A stretch of 64,000 bases of DNA from Trichuris trichiura (lineage: Eukaryota; Nematoda; Enoplea; Trichinellida; Trichuridae). Location of the stretch: the NCBI GenBank assembly GCA_037903355.1, contig JBAJFE010000039.1, positions 496,001 to 560,000 of the forward strand, read 5' to 3'. The position numbers and the translations under genes are program-made. The notes under the pieces are model-generated. The model was not told where the DNA came from, did no database searches, and saw only the letters and a list, made by a program, of their open reading frames with translations. Within the stretch, counting starts at the first letter, position 1, and each line of letters opens with the position of its first letter. Of the stretch, positions 14,501-35,118 are shown piece by piece.

Positions 14501-14998
14501 ATTGCGCTTGTAGTAATTTTGCCTTCATTTTCGTGACGCAGTCGGCTTTTGGTTGCCTAAGGCCTTAAATGGAAATTTTAATTTTTCGCCTATCACCAAC
14601 GGCCTAAGTGAGCAGGCAATTGGTTGCCATGGTATTGTTTAGCCCGACGGTCGATTGCACCTGCGGCGTATTTCCATTGATGGAACATCCGTTTCGATAA
14701 GGCGGCTTTCCATTCGTTCGATGACCAACGGTTGCGCGCTCCGTATAACGTAGACGAGTTAACTTCATTTCCAACAAACGTTCTCTATATGTTTTGTCGT
14801 CCTGCGGCTAAGCGTCCACACTGATGCTTGTACTTCGCGCCTTTATCGATTGCTCTCAAGGAGCAGCTTGCTTCTTTTGCACCTTTGTACGCTGTTGCTT
14901 TTGATATTATTTTTTTGTTTGTTGATAGCGTTTATTGTTCTTCGCAAACCGTTTGATACGTTGGCGTTAGGTGAAGTAACTTTTTTTGCCATCAATTT

Positions 14999-15022
14999 AG
15001 ACTATCCCCTCTGGTCGGCATC
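14999..15022 (+). promoter_or_regulatory. 3' splice acceptor and short leader before the pump start
   Basis: A T-rich tract ends in TTTAG at 15000, 22 nt before the ATG at 15023. It fits either a spliced-leader trans-splice acceptor or the end of an untranslated 5' intron. Comparable acceptors lie just upstream of the start codons at 38010, 43576, 44307, 49082 and 61138. Confidence 0.55.
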
Positions 15023-24164
<9,142 letters not shown>

Positions 24165-24611
24165 TAGAAGTATATTGCATACTTTAATGTACCATAAAGG
24201 GGGTCAGCAGGTCCATTTTCATTGAAGGCGAATCGGCGCCCTTAAAAGTCAGTTGAGTATGTATGTGTGTAGGCGCCGCGTCTATGATAATGACGTCCTT
24301 TTCCGTCCGAACCTATGCATCGGCTGAAACTGGCTCGCTCTACCGGTCTCTACTGCCATTCGCTTGTCCCTTCCGAATCCGTGTGTCCGCCGCCGCCGCG
24401 TATCCGGTGTGCCTGCCTAGTGGTAATGGTAACGAAGAAACGAACCTGTTACTGCTGTGCTTAGCGTCGGTGGAAGAAGCAGAAGAAGAAGAAGAGGAAG
24501 AAGATTATACGTATACTGCAATGCCTAATGGCACTGCTCCCACGGCTCCCCTTGTACAACTAGAAGTCACGCGTACACTGTGCACACTTGAAGGCAGAAC
24601 GCTATTATTCG

Positions 24612-24640
24612 CTACTACTACTACTACTACTACTACTACT
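24612..24640. repeat. CTA trinucleotide microsatellite
   Basis: About nine CTA units, 0.45 kb downstream of the second pump last exon, with nearby GAA tracts. The surrounding open frame is low-complexity and is not called as a gene. Confidence 0.8.
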
Positions 24641-24982
24641 GCTATTACTAATATTATTGCATTTGTTTTTTCTTTCGATCTAGCCGCGTCCAAATGGTAG
24701 ATGTTTTTGCATATCGCTTGTTTATGTTTTTTGGCAAGCAGCTTATTTTGCTCCTTTTGTTTTACCTTTGATGCCTACCCGCGTAGCGCGCCCCTGTCGC
24801 CTATCAGTTGCGTAGGCCCAATTATTGTCCCCCTTCCTTCCACTGTTACGTTTCCGTGCGTATGTGCATGCATAATCTCTATGTATTCGTGTTTGAGTAT
24901 GGGTGAGCGGGCATGAAAGGGGGTGAAGGAGACGCAATGATGGCGTTTTAAAGTTTTTTTCAAAACTGTTGGGCCTGTGCAG

Positions 24983-25377
24983 CTGTCGTTTCCCCGTCAG
25001 GGCTCCTTAACGCGCACTTGCCGGTCCCCTTTGCCCTCGAGCCGCTTTTACACCAATCGCGCTGGCCGCTTTGTCTCTCAAAATGTTGTCGGACGCCGAC
25101 AGGTAACAATCGGATTTTGTTGTCGTCATTCATCCAACGTTTGTCACCGTGGTATTTTCTTTTAAAAGTGTCATTGTGAATTAAACCTGGGCGACCTTTC
25201 CTATGTTGCTTGCGCTTAGTTGCCAAAATATGCTGATCATTGTTGGCGCTTGATTGCATTGGCTAATTTGTTCTTGTCAGGACGCAGCGAACATGCCTTC
25301 TTTGGTTGTTTCAAGGACTCCGTCGCCTTTTCGTCCTGAAGAAACCCATCTTTTGACGCAAATGAATAAATTGCAGC
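24983..25377 (+). CDS. Candidate pair of exons, unassigned (possible third pump tail)
   Basis: Two stretches look like exons. 24983-25102 (40 codons) lies between a TGTGCAG acceptor and a GTAACA donor. 25281-25377 follows TTGTCAG and stays open past 25377 to a stop at 25422-25424, or may leave at a weak donor at 25378 for a further exon from 25442. Both start in phase 0, so they could be spliced directly to pump exon 13, but the first does not begin with a calmodulin-binding motif. Translation is Ser/Arg/Pro-rich (for example RTPSPFRPEETHLLTQM). They may instead belong to a separate gene with no visible start. No family was recognised. Confidence 0.35.
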
Positions 25378-25424
25378 GTTATTCAGGCTGCGGATTTGTT
25401 TCAGAATTGTCGCTGACTGCGTAG

Positions 25425-28423
25425 ATATTGTATATTTTCAGCATTTGTTGTCAGTTTTCCGTGCGTGCTCATGTTGTTCGGGTCAAGTTGGTATTCATCT
25501 CGATCGATCCATCTCCGTCTCTGTGCTACCTCGTGAGGCACGTGGAGCCACCCCTGTTTCGTTGACAAGTATACGAACAAGCAACAGCTATTCGTCTAAG
25601 TGGGTTCCACGTTTTCAAGCCTACAGTATGCTTTCTTGTTTAAGTAAAGTTCCCGCTTAGTGTTTACGCTTTAAGTAAGCTTGGGAATTGCAGATTTGTC
25701 TTATATAATGGAAGATATGCGGAAGCAAGTCGCTGAGCAGTTAAGTAAGCCTTATCCTGTAAAACATGTCAGAGCTTTCTGGGCTAACCTTCCGTTCTCA
25801 GTGCTTTGGTGAACTTGCGTCTGCGACAAAGTGATAGTCTTCAAAGCAATGTCAGCACCAGAAAGTTTCCATAGCCGTCTTTTTAACTTGCTTCCGTAGT
25901 ATTTGTATGTTTTATTAATCTGTTTCTACGCCCAGTAGGTGGTTCGTCCGTTTGAATAGGTTAGGCATAACTTTTTTTTAGAAAGAAACTACCTGAGACG
26001 ATTTTGTTCATTAGCGCGAGTTTAAAACTGTGAACAATAGATCGTTTGGGTGAGTAATTTCGTGGTAAATTGAATCCCCCGTTGCACGCCTGACAGTTTA
26101 AATGTCGGAAATGACGAGCTGCTTTCTGAAATATTGGACAAACGCAAATCGTTCGAAAAAAGACTTTTCGCCGCATTTATCAAAAGTGTTTGCAGTTTTA
26201 CGTTGTACGTTAAGCTCTCCCCATACCTACCAAACGCTAAACGCTGCAACGAGGGCAAATTCTTACAGGTGTACTGTAATAACTTGCGCTGATTCAAGTA
26301 AATGATTTTCAAGTGCAATTGAAAACGGTTTATTCATATTTTGAAAATCCGCGAATGCTGGTAATGCTCTAATTGCTAGCGTTGACTATCATTGGTCAGC
26401 TTTCAATTTAAAATAGAGCAAAAACAAAATATTGCGTTGACTTCTAGGAGAGGTACCAATCGAGTGAAAGCTTTCGCCGGAAAGGCACTGCAGAAATTGT
26501 TGAATTAATCGGCTAGTTCATCCACCCGTTTGAGAGAGCGTATGCATGATTCGAACTGTCAGAGATGTTTTAGTTTCAAGTTGGCAGCAGTCTTTTGAAC
26601 GCTACTTTTAAAATGAGCAAAAACTGCTTTCAACAACTGCACCTCTGGATAATTCGATTTTCTATGAGTTATTTTTCGCGTTGTACATGGCATTTTTCCC
26701 AGTGAGAGTGACATAGCGGCAAATAGTCGCTATGAAATTTTACGTTTTGACTGCTTGCAATTCTGGTAGTCTATTAATTGATTCATCAGTACACATTAGA
26801 CATGAAAGAGTAGGCGCTTTTATATTATTAAAGTTTTTAGTAGCACGGCCGGCAGATTTTTTTTCTATTTTACCAGCAGATCATACAGTATGCTGACAAT
26901 AATCAGGTTTGTTCTATTCGTAAAGATACAGTAGACAAAACAACACGGATTGTGAGGTTAGTCGCTTCATCATCGCATTGAGACTCTGCTGAGCACTTTT
27001 GTCTGCTCTTACTAAAGCCCCAACCTAAATATAAATTTCATAGTTTGGCTGAGGCTTAGGTAAGAGCAAAACAGAATGGGTCACATGCTGCTAGTAAAAA
27101 CAAACAAGACCGTTCAAACGCTTAAAAAAAGAAAGAGCGCGTTTCCCCAGACGTTACGCGAGAAGAAATGAATGATCGATGTTCTTTGCCCTACTGTATC
27201 TCTACGACTAGAAAAAACCTAATTATTACGAAGATACTGTATTGCTTGTGGGCAAACAGAAACCCGCGACCGTCGTAAAGTACTAAGAAAAGCCACTTAT
27301 AGCAAGCAGAGCTGGTCGGAAAACAACTGGTTTTTCATAAGTTCATATGCGGATAAAGCGACTCGTTTTCTTTCAGAAAACGAATAGTTTGAATCTACAG
27401 TAAGTGCGCTAAAAAAAATTTAAAACGTAACCTGCAAATCAAATTATGTAGGTAAAGTATGGCGTGACATTAATTCGTATAATCGACGCAGTGTAGAAAT
27501 GACTGTATCTTTAAACGATTATGCACATATGTTTTCCATAAAGGCCTGTTATACTTCTCGTTTCTTAGCAACTCAATAAACGTTTTAGCCGAATCGCTGC
27601 TATTGCGAAATTCATGGAAACCGTCACAAAGAACTATATTCTCAAGACCAAAATTCATAAAACATTTAACAGTTTGACGGATATTTGATACATGATGATT
27701 AAATAGGAAATTTGTTTGTATGCGCATGAAACGCAACAGTACTTCCTCCTGGACAGGGTCGACATAGGACGTTTAGCTCGATAAACACCCGGAAGGCTTA
27801 CACCAAACGTTTGCATTTCCAATAAGCATGCAATAATTTGGGCACTGACATTATCAACGAATGAATAGCGTTTTTCTTACTCTAGCAATCGAGTTACACG
27901 GTTATGCTGCGGGCTCAGATATGCTACGATCGTCATGCGATAGTTTATTCAGACGGTGAGTTCGACCTTTTCAGGTAACCGCTGAATAAACCTCCGAACG
28001 TGCTTGTCATCATTGCCGACAAAAATTTCTCAAGCGGAGGATACACTAAATTTCGGCCGCACGTACGCGGAAAGTTCACCGATTGAGTTTCTGTATATTC
28101 TATTCAGTTGAAGTAAGGTAAGATGGTTATGTGCATTCCGTCTATACTGAGCTTGCAATGCATATTTTCAAATAGAAAGAACTTTAGTCATAAATGTAGC
28201 TGAAGGTGCGTTTGGCCAATTTGACAGCTGTAACAGCATAAACGTTGTGGTGACAACGAGGGAACACGAATTAGGCAACGATAGTTTAAACCATGAAAAG
28301 TCTTATGACGAGCAATAATAGCATGCATTATTTTTTGCCCAACCTTGCGGCTGGACTTTTCTATCGCTCACGTTTGACTTTAGTAATTTTATTTGGAGCT
28401 CAAGTGACTATTGCACCGATTAA
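25425..28423. other. AT-rich region without recognised gene
   Basis: I see no conserved exon. Open frames are short and AT-driven. A foldback repeat lies near 27.0 kb and is listed separately. A possible third exon linked to the candidate pair above would begin at 25442. The 88-codon minus-strand frame at 27470-27736 has no supporting splice sites or recognised family. Confidence 0.6.
27001..27115. repeat. Foldback (MITE-like) repeat, copy 1
   Basis: GCTCTTACTAAAGCC on the left is mirrored by GGCTTAGGTAAGAGC on the right, forming an imperfect stem. The right half continues as GCAAAACAGAATGG...CATGCTG, closely matching the copy near 46.6 kb. No coding capacity, consistent with a short non-autonomous element; boundaries are approximate. 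Confidence 0.55.
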
Positions 28424-28654
28424 ATGAGCGCCTACGGTGGAACATGGCGGATTCAAAAAACGAATAATAGTTTTGAATCTGTATTTGACGCGACCTGCTG
28501 GAGCGCTGCAAAACGTTTTCATACGCAAGCTCAAAACGGAGTAATGATAATAACATTGGACAAGCAACTGCGTTATCCATTACACTTCGGAATTCATTTC
28601 GAGAAAAAAGAATGGCGATATAGCATCGTAATCTCCCTTGATGCTGAAGCTTGA
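28424..28654 (+). CDS. Small open frame just upstream of the SFT2 gene
   Basis: ATG-initiated frame of 76 codons ending 50 nt before the SFT2 start codon. The composition is protein-like and not low-complexity (for example PLHFGIHFEKKEWRYSIVIS). No family was recognised. It could be a small upstream protein on the same transcript, a separate tiny gene, or a 5' exon. The overlapping 113-codon minus-strand frame looks less protein-like. Confidence 0.3.
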   Translation: MSAYGGTWRIQKTNNSFESVFDATCWSAAKRFHTQAQNGVMIITLDKQLRYPLHFGIHFEKKEWRYSIVISLDAEA

Positions 28655-28704
28655 GCATACTTTTTGCAAGTGTTAATTGGAACGGACGGCCCGAAGCAAA
28701 TCTG

Positions 28705-31700
28705 ATGTCCACGGAATCATTGTTGGACAATTATGTGAAAGAACAGAAGGCTAAGAATGCTTCAGGTGTAAGGTTAGGCGTATTAAATGCCAATGCATTC
28801 GGCACTTGGAAGGAAAAGTTATCCGGTCCCTTGCCAAAGATTTCAATTTCCTTACCGCCACTTGGCAAACCTAGCGAACCTCTTGCTTTTACCGTTCCGA
28901 AAAAGAAGGAAAGTTCATGTTTTCCCCCCTTGGTGCGTTGGAAAAGCGTAGAAAGTTTTTGTGCACAAAGTTTCAAGTTTAGAGCAGAACGCAACGGTTC
29001 ATTGGCTTTGGGTTTACGTTTTCCGCCGGCGTTATCTCTCTCTGCCTTGTAAGTCGAAAGCGTGTTTTTTAACTTTTCTTGGCAACAAGCTTCGCTCGCC
29101 TAGGCAACGTTGTACCTTCCCGTCCTTCTGTTGAAAGCGCGCAAGTTCGGCGCGTTGTACACTTTTAGCAGCATTTTTTTCTTACTAAGGTAAGTTCTGC
29201 TTCTTTGATTACAAAATTCAAGCTAACTCCCTATTCATTTTTGTGTACTGCTCGTTTTTTTATAGCTTTTCTATTCTGCTTGGCCCACTGTCGTTCACGC
29301 GCCTTCTCTTCTCCAACGAACGTATCAGCTACACGTTGCTCTACTTCGGTTCCTTGGTAGCCACGCTGTACTTCTCCGTTTGGGTAAGTTCGAATTTTAA
29401 GCCTATCTTGTAAATTTTGGCCGAGCATACCGTATCTCGTAACGCCGTCGCACATTGCTTATACTACTCTCTGCTAGCGGAAGATGCTGGCAGATTTTTC
29501 CAAGTTAAAAATATCGCTTTTTAAATAATATGCGCTTGGCTATTTATACCTGAGCTTTAAAAAATCCAGTTTTTGAGTGCCGGGAATTTCTTCTGTAGCT
29601 TTACTAGAATGCAGGTAACATTTTCCAACTTTTCTGAGCTGAGCGCATGCGTGCAATTGAAAGAATCCTATTGGTTGCCGCTAATTTCGAGAAAAAAACT
29701 AACAGCATGTCGTAGCCATTTTTTTATTCTCTTAGAATTTGCACGCTTCGAGCGCCCCAGTTGCGTGTACGCAAAATCGGCGTCGCATCTGATGAGATAC
29801 AATAGACCATATTCCAACTTTTTACCTGTTTTGCGACGTAAGCAATTTGTGCTGGTCGTCACGACTTTTCCATGGAACATACAAAGCGGTAACGAACTGC
29901 TTTGTTGACATCTTGAAAAGTCAGTCATTACAATGTCCGCTGCGATTCTTTGATTGGTTACTTTTAAAAAACAAATTTTCTTTGTCGCTTCCGCGAACTT
30001 CCGTTTTTTTAGGGTTTGAAGCTTGCCTGCCGGGTAAGAACTGGCGGGAAATTTTTCATTCCGGCATCGCTGATTCTTTGCGCGCGCGCTCAAGTTTACT
30101 TTAGCAAAGAATAAGCAGCCTAAAGTAGGGTTGCGTGGCAAAAAAAATCCAAAGCTGTTCCACTGGTCGAATTCGAAAGTTTTCCGTTCAAGTTAGGCGC
30201 AATGATAATTTGGAAGTTTTGAAAGCAGCTTTAGAATGACGTACGCGGCGGCGTCGTAAATAGATTCTCCATTGAGCGCTAACTTTGCAGGGAATTCTAA
30301 TAACTTTAATTGACAAAAGGAGACATTGAATGAACTCTCTTTTTTCAAATATGATTAACCGATTTTTTCCCGCTTGCGTTTATCCATTGTCCGAGTGTCT
30401 GCAAGATGACTGATGATCTCGAGGGTTCGAAGTATTGATGCGTTCGACAAAAACTTATATTGCCAATCGATTTCTTTACCATGCCTTTGGTAATAACCTT
30501 TATGGTCCTATTCTTTATGAATGCGTTCCGAAATAATGCTAATTGTTTTGCGAGTCATTGACAGCGTGATTGAACGTCACCATTTTGTTATTGGATGGTG
30601 CGCATGGCTAAAGGAATTTCCTTCCCTTCCTCTTTTGCCGCATCATTTTGCCCCGTTAAACTTCCTTCGGGAAATTCGTCGAAACTAACGGGACACTGTT
30701 GGTTGGTTGAATTTTTCGTTGGAATGTTTGTTTTTCCTCGTCGTTCAATTAGCAAAGGCCATGAATATAAATAATAGGTTGAAGCGGTTAGCCATTTGCT
30801 TCATAAAATTCTAATTGCCTTTTCAACTTAGTGCACGCGCGCCGTTCGCTCCGAAATGCATACGTGAAGCTTGCTCGCCTGTCTCTTGTGTATAATTAGC
30901 CGGAATGAAGTGACAATCATTTCCTTGCATCGTGATCGGAATTTCATCTTTGACAAGTCGTTATCTCCTGCTCCATCTTTTGACATCTCCGAAGAGTTCT
31001 ATCTTTTCCAACAATATTGTCAGGTTATTTCTTCGCCCGCCCGAGCAAGCGCGATCACGTATTCTCTCCCTAAGGGTAAAACAGGCAAATTGTTTCGCCT
31101 CGCGAAGATCATAGAATGCTTCGTGCGCTTCCATCGAAGGTCTGTCGGCGTCATTTTTCTTCCCGCGCATTAATTTAGCGCAGAAGCTCGAAGAGACTTT
31201 TCCGGCTAGGATCCGGTGTTGGCTTTCTTTTCAAGCATTCCAACTTCAATATAAAACTTTTAATTTGATTCGCCATTGTTCACTCGGCGCCAAAGGTCGA
31301 AGCACTCACTAAAGGTCGCCTTCCGACCGCGTGCTGTAGAGAGGCATAGGTTTCCTTTCATTCAAGTGAATTATTTCCATTTTAGTCACGCGGTTAGCAG
31401 TCGGCCGGTAATCGATGAGTAGTATGCTAGTTTGGACTCTTCTGATTTCAAAGGGACTTACAATCTCGGCCTTTTGCATTGCCTTTGATGGCCGGTTCTT
31501 TGATTGATTGCATTTCGCTGGGCAGGCAGATGAGATTTCCAACTACAATTGGTTGGCGGACCGCTGATTTCCCTGGTGCATTGAATGAGTTGTCGCCTCC
31601 TCGTTCGAACGACCATCTTCTTGCGGTGGTCGACGGCGGGAATGAAGGTCGGCGTGGAAAACTTTGCGTGGCTACATTGATCCAAGTGGAAAGAGAAAGC

Positions 31701-34700
31701 GCGCGCTTGCTTCGGAGATGACAAGAGCTTGCCAGGTTCCAGAAATTCCTTTGCACCGGGTCGAACCAGCCGGCACCACTCGATCGTTGCCATTAAGTCC
31801 GTCAACTTGTTTGTACAATTCATTCGAAATAGCGTTGGATCGCTAGACGAAAGCCGACGGCGGCAGTCCCATTTTCACCGTTACATTTTGAGACCCAAAA
31901 GGTCTTTATGCTTTTTTTAGTTGGTAGATCCAAGCAACATGGTTAGTTTAAAAAGTAGCGCGCTTACTAAAAAAAAAGCCCATCATTGCGGACGATTGGT
32001 ATTTGAATGAGCATCGAGCTTAAGCGGTTGACTCTTTCCTAAATGGGTTACTTGTAGCCAGGTGGCATTGTTGCGTTGCCGAGTTGGAATGTGGAGGGGT
32101 TGTTCCTTGGAAAAACCGTTTCCGTCCGTTTGTTTGGCTAAGAAAGAAAGATTAATGGAAAATCTTTATTTCGCCTCCTCTGTCACGTGCTGGCTTTTGT
32201 TGACGGAATTCTCATGCAACCACTAATGCTGGGGCAGTGATTTATGCCAACCTTACCGCCATGTTGACAGCGTTTTTAATCTTCCGGAGCTATGCGCACA
32301 TGAGCATACATCCACCTCCTCCTACACACACTGGCGCCCGCGCGCGCGCGCGCACACCGTAAGCTTCGTATGGTATATGTTAGGCGCCTTTTCGCTTCAA
32401 GGCAAAGAAGTTATCTATCATTGCAGTGGCGGACGAAGAAAAGGCAATAGGAGAAGTGTTTCCGTGCCAACATTTTGTTACAGCACGAATCGATCTTAGT
32501 CGCCGCCGACGAGTTGCCGTTAAGCTAACGGCTTTTGCAGTTGCCCTTACGTTGGCTTCTTAGGGACCGATAGTCTTTTGCAGCTGTCTCATTGCCGTAC
32601 ACCCCGAGGGGGTAATGACTATAATCCGTCTAAGGTTGATGTTTTGCTTTTGTTTTTCTTCCTTTTCCCCGTTGTCGACCGTTCGTTAACGACAACAACT
32701 ACAAGTCAACAAGAGCCGCTGATCTGTTGGGTATCAAGAGGAGAAGGCTGCCCACAAAATGGGACATTAATGAAAGCGGCTCCCCGCGGGGCGAAGGAAC
32801 GCGAAAAAGTGTACAACTTTTTTTTTTTAAAAAGAAACCGAAAAGTTAGGCCACTCACCGGGCAGCGGCATACGACCCTGAAGAGGCGCCATAGGCGCTT
32901 CTCCTATGCAAGGGTCATTCTGTCATTTGCGAGTCATCATTTGGACAAATTCTTCGTAGTTGATTTGACCATCGCCGTCGATGTCTACTTCCCGAATTAT
33001 TTCGTCCACCTCTTCGTCGGTGAACTGTTCACCCATGTGCGTCATGAAGTAACGGAATTCTTGAGCAGTGATGAACCCGTTACCGTCGCGGTCGAAAACT
33101 CGAAACGCTTCGCGGATCATTTCCGAATCGTTTTCCTTGTTCATGCGTTTCATCATTTGGCAAAACTCGGCGAACTCTATAGTGCCGCTACCGTCAATGT
33201 CCACCTCGTTGATCATGTCCATCAATTCCTGCTCGGTAGGATTTTGGCCCAGCGAGCGCATGGCAATGCCGAGCTCCTTTGTCGTGATTGTTCCATTTCC
33301 GTCCTGAGCAAAAGTCGCTTTTTGCAAAGTTGGCTTTTTTGTTATTTTGAAAAACGATCACTTCGTTACCTTGTCGAACAGGCGGAACGCCTCTCGGTAT
33401 TCCTGCAGCTCGTCCTCGGTTATGTTCTCCAATTCGGGCGGGATGACGTTCGGCTTTTTGAACCGATTCATTGTCCTAACGTTTCGCAGCTTCTTCCTCA
33501 AGCGGACATTGAAATGTCCAGGGGCACTGCCGATGCTTCGGCGGGTGTCGACTTGTTGTTGACTTTTTGCTGGTCACTTTGGCGCCGTCGGCCTGTGGTG
33601 GCTTGTGCCCTTTGCGGGAGACGTAGTCCCTTTGCAAAGGCTTGTGTCCCTCCTTTCTGATTCAACTTCCTTCCGCATGTCGGCGCAGCAGCAACAGAGG
33701 CGACCTCAGCGCCTACCATTGGTTGGCGAGCTCGCCTGGTGGGCGGTCCTATTGCAGCTGATCAGCTAAATCCGTCTCGTCATCCTTTTGCGGCGCTGTC
33801 CGGCATTCACTCAGCGTCACCTCGATTTGGGTCACCCGTTTATATTTTTTAAAGGATCTTTCGGTCGCTCGAGCAGAGATGCAAAGGGATTGATTGCGCC
33901 CGCTATAACGGCATTCCTTTTTTTTTATTCATCGTTCGGATCCGACGTTCCATTGTGATCCTTCGTATTTATCAGTGCTTAGTTGTTTTGAACACTCCGC
34001 CGGTCCTCGATCGATCAATTTATTATCTTCACTTTTAAAGTTTTGCGCATAGTCTATTGGCGTTTCTGTCCGTCAAGAATGGTTAGTTTGTAGAGAGTAG
34101 GAGGCCGCTTGGTTGCCAGCAGGTTGTTACGTTAATGGATGTTCGTTTGTCATGGGTGCCATGTTGGATCGATACCTGCAGACGTCGCTTCGGCTGAAAA
34201 GACGTTGGCCAATTTGGAAAGACCTTTTTCGAACGGCCAATCCGCCCCCGAATTGGTCGGTATGCGATCGGTGAAGCATACCGAAAATTCCAGTTGACTA
34301 TGGCAGGTGATCGCCTATCGACTGCTTCAACCGACGTGTAATTGTCTCTTTCGCTGTCACAGTTTGTCTCCTTACTTCCTTCCGGTTCGCTGAACTTCTT
34401 GGCTCAATCAATTTGCCTATGATTGGTCATTGACGGCGTTTTGGCGCCTCGACTTGAGAGTGCTTTTTCAAGTCGGCATCACTGGTAGCCGCAACGCTTT
34501 GCCAACTTTGCTTTGATCTATAAGAGCATCCTCATTTCGCGGTTTTTACATTAATGGTCAAAGCTTTGTTGCACATCGACAAAGAGTGCTTTTCACCTGA
34601 GCTGGTGGCATATATTGTCTGGTGTAACGTCTAGGTTTTCCTTTCAGTAATGCATTCAAGAGATAAGGTCGTTAAAGGAGACCACCAAAAATCAATTGTA

Positions 34701-35118
34701 ACCGCGGTGCATATAGGCATATGTTTGCTTGACAGCTTCTTATCGGCAAAGAATTTTAGTATGAGGGATCAAAGCTTTGAAGAGAAATGTTACGAGTTGT
34801 TGTCACCGCTTAATCATTCCTTAGGGGCACCGTTGACGCACGGCGGTTGGATCATCTTTTTCTTTTTTTGTTTTCAGTGGAAGAGCACTCTCCTGACCGT
34901 CGTCTGCTTGGCGGTTCAGCTGTTCACTTTCGTCTGGTGCTTTGAGCTGTGGTACTTTGCCAACGCGCAGACGTGCAACCTTTCTTCCTTGCAGGTTTCT
35001 CTTCCATTACATTCCAGGAGGCGATCGGGCTATTCGTTTGTTCGCTTCCCTGTGTGGTCGCACTGTTCGAAGCAATCTGGCCGCGGGTTCATCGTCGTCC
35101 TCCAATTTGCCAATATGA
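28705..35118 (+). CDS. SFT2D3: SFT2 domain-containing vesicle transport protein
   Basis: Small four-helix membrane protein of the SFT2/Got1 group, implicated in retrograde endosome-to-Golgi traffic. Exons: 28705-28932, 28983-29048, 29104-29189, 29266-29383, 34878-34936, 34995-35118; all phases agree, giving 226 residues (human SFT2D3 is similar in length). Family features: [14 protein letters not shown] before TM1, [17 protein letters not shown] through TM2, [29 protein letters not shown] in TM3, [15 protein letters not shown] in TM4, then [13 protein letters not shown] and a Ser-rich tail ending NLPI. Introns are about 50-76 nt except intron 4 (29384-34877), which contains a calmodulin-like gene on the other strand. 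The ATG at 28705 is preferred over the upstream TTG-initiated extension. Confidence 0.9.
29384..32922. other. SFT2 intron 4, part upstream of the nested gene
   Basis: Within the 5.5 kb SFT2 intron. I recognise no conserved exon on either strand. A GC run lies at 32338-32353. Overlapping open frames on both strands at 31.3-31.9 kb sit in somewhat GC-richer DNA and are not supported by splice sites. Confidence 0.6.
32923..33471 (-). CDS. Calmodulin-like four-EF-hand protein
   Basis: Ca2+ sensor of the calmodulin superfamily, closest in architecture to nematode cal-1/cal-2-type proteins. Two exons on the minus strand, 33471-33370 (34 codons) and 33303-32923 (126 codons plus stop), with a 66 nt intron that cuts the first EF loop between FDK and DGNGT. 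The protein has 160 residues. EF loops visible: [36 protein letters not shown] and [12 protein letters not shown], all with the expected acidic and Gly positions, so all four should bind Ca2+. The N-terminus, [17 protein letters not shown], extends beyond ordinary calmodulin, which is why I call it calmodulin-like. An in-frame stop upstream with no intervening ATG supports this start. It lies inside intron 4 of the SFT2 gene on the opposite strand. Confidence 0.95.
33472..34877. other. SFT2 intron 4, part containing the promoter side of the nested gene
   Basis: 1.4 kb between the calmodulin-like start codon and SFT2 exon 5. No conserved exon seen. It should contain the promoter and any 5' untranslated sequence of the calmodulin-like gene (minus strand), but no specific element could be defined. 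The 73-codon minus-strand frame at 33498-33719 is in a different frame from the calmodulin-like start and is not called. Confidence 0.5.

Larger units (their letters stand above)
1..14998. other. Gene-poor region upstream of the calcium pump
   Basis: About 15 kb in which I recognise no conserved protein-coding exon on either strand. Open frames are short, lack protein-like composition, usually overlap one another in several frames, and none joins to a neighbour through a convincing donor and acceptor pair. Simple repeats occur (GC dinucleotides near 8.69 and 9.43 kb, TTCC near 9.74 kb, GA near 11.52 kb). The block could be intergenic DNA or hold the promoter and untranslated 5' exons of the pump that begins at 15023; the sequence alone does not decide. 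Confidence 0.6.

Noticed and set aside
31309..31920. Overlapping frames on both strands in the SFT2 intron
   Set aside because: Mutually overlapping, without consistent donors and acceptors or recognisable domains.
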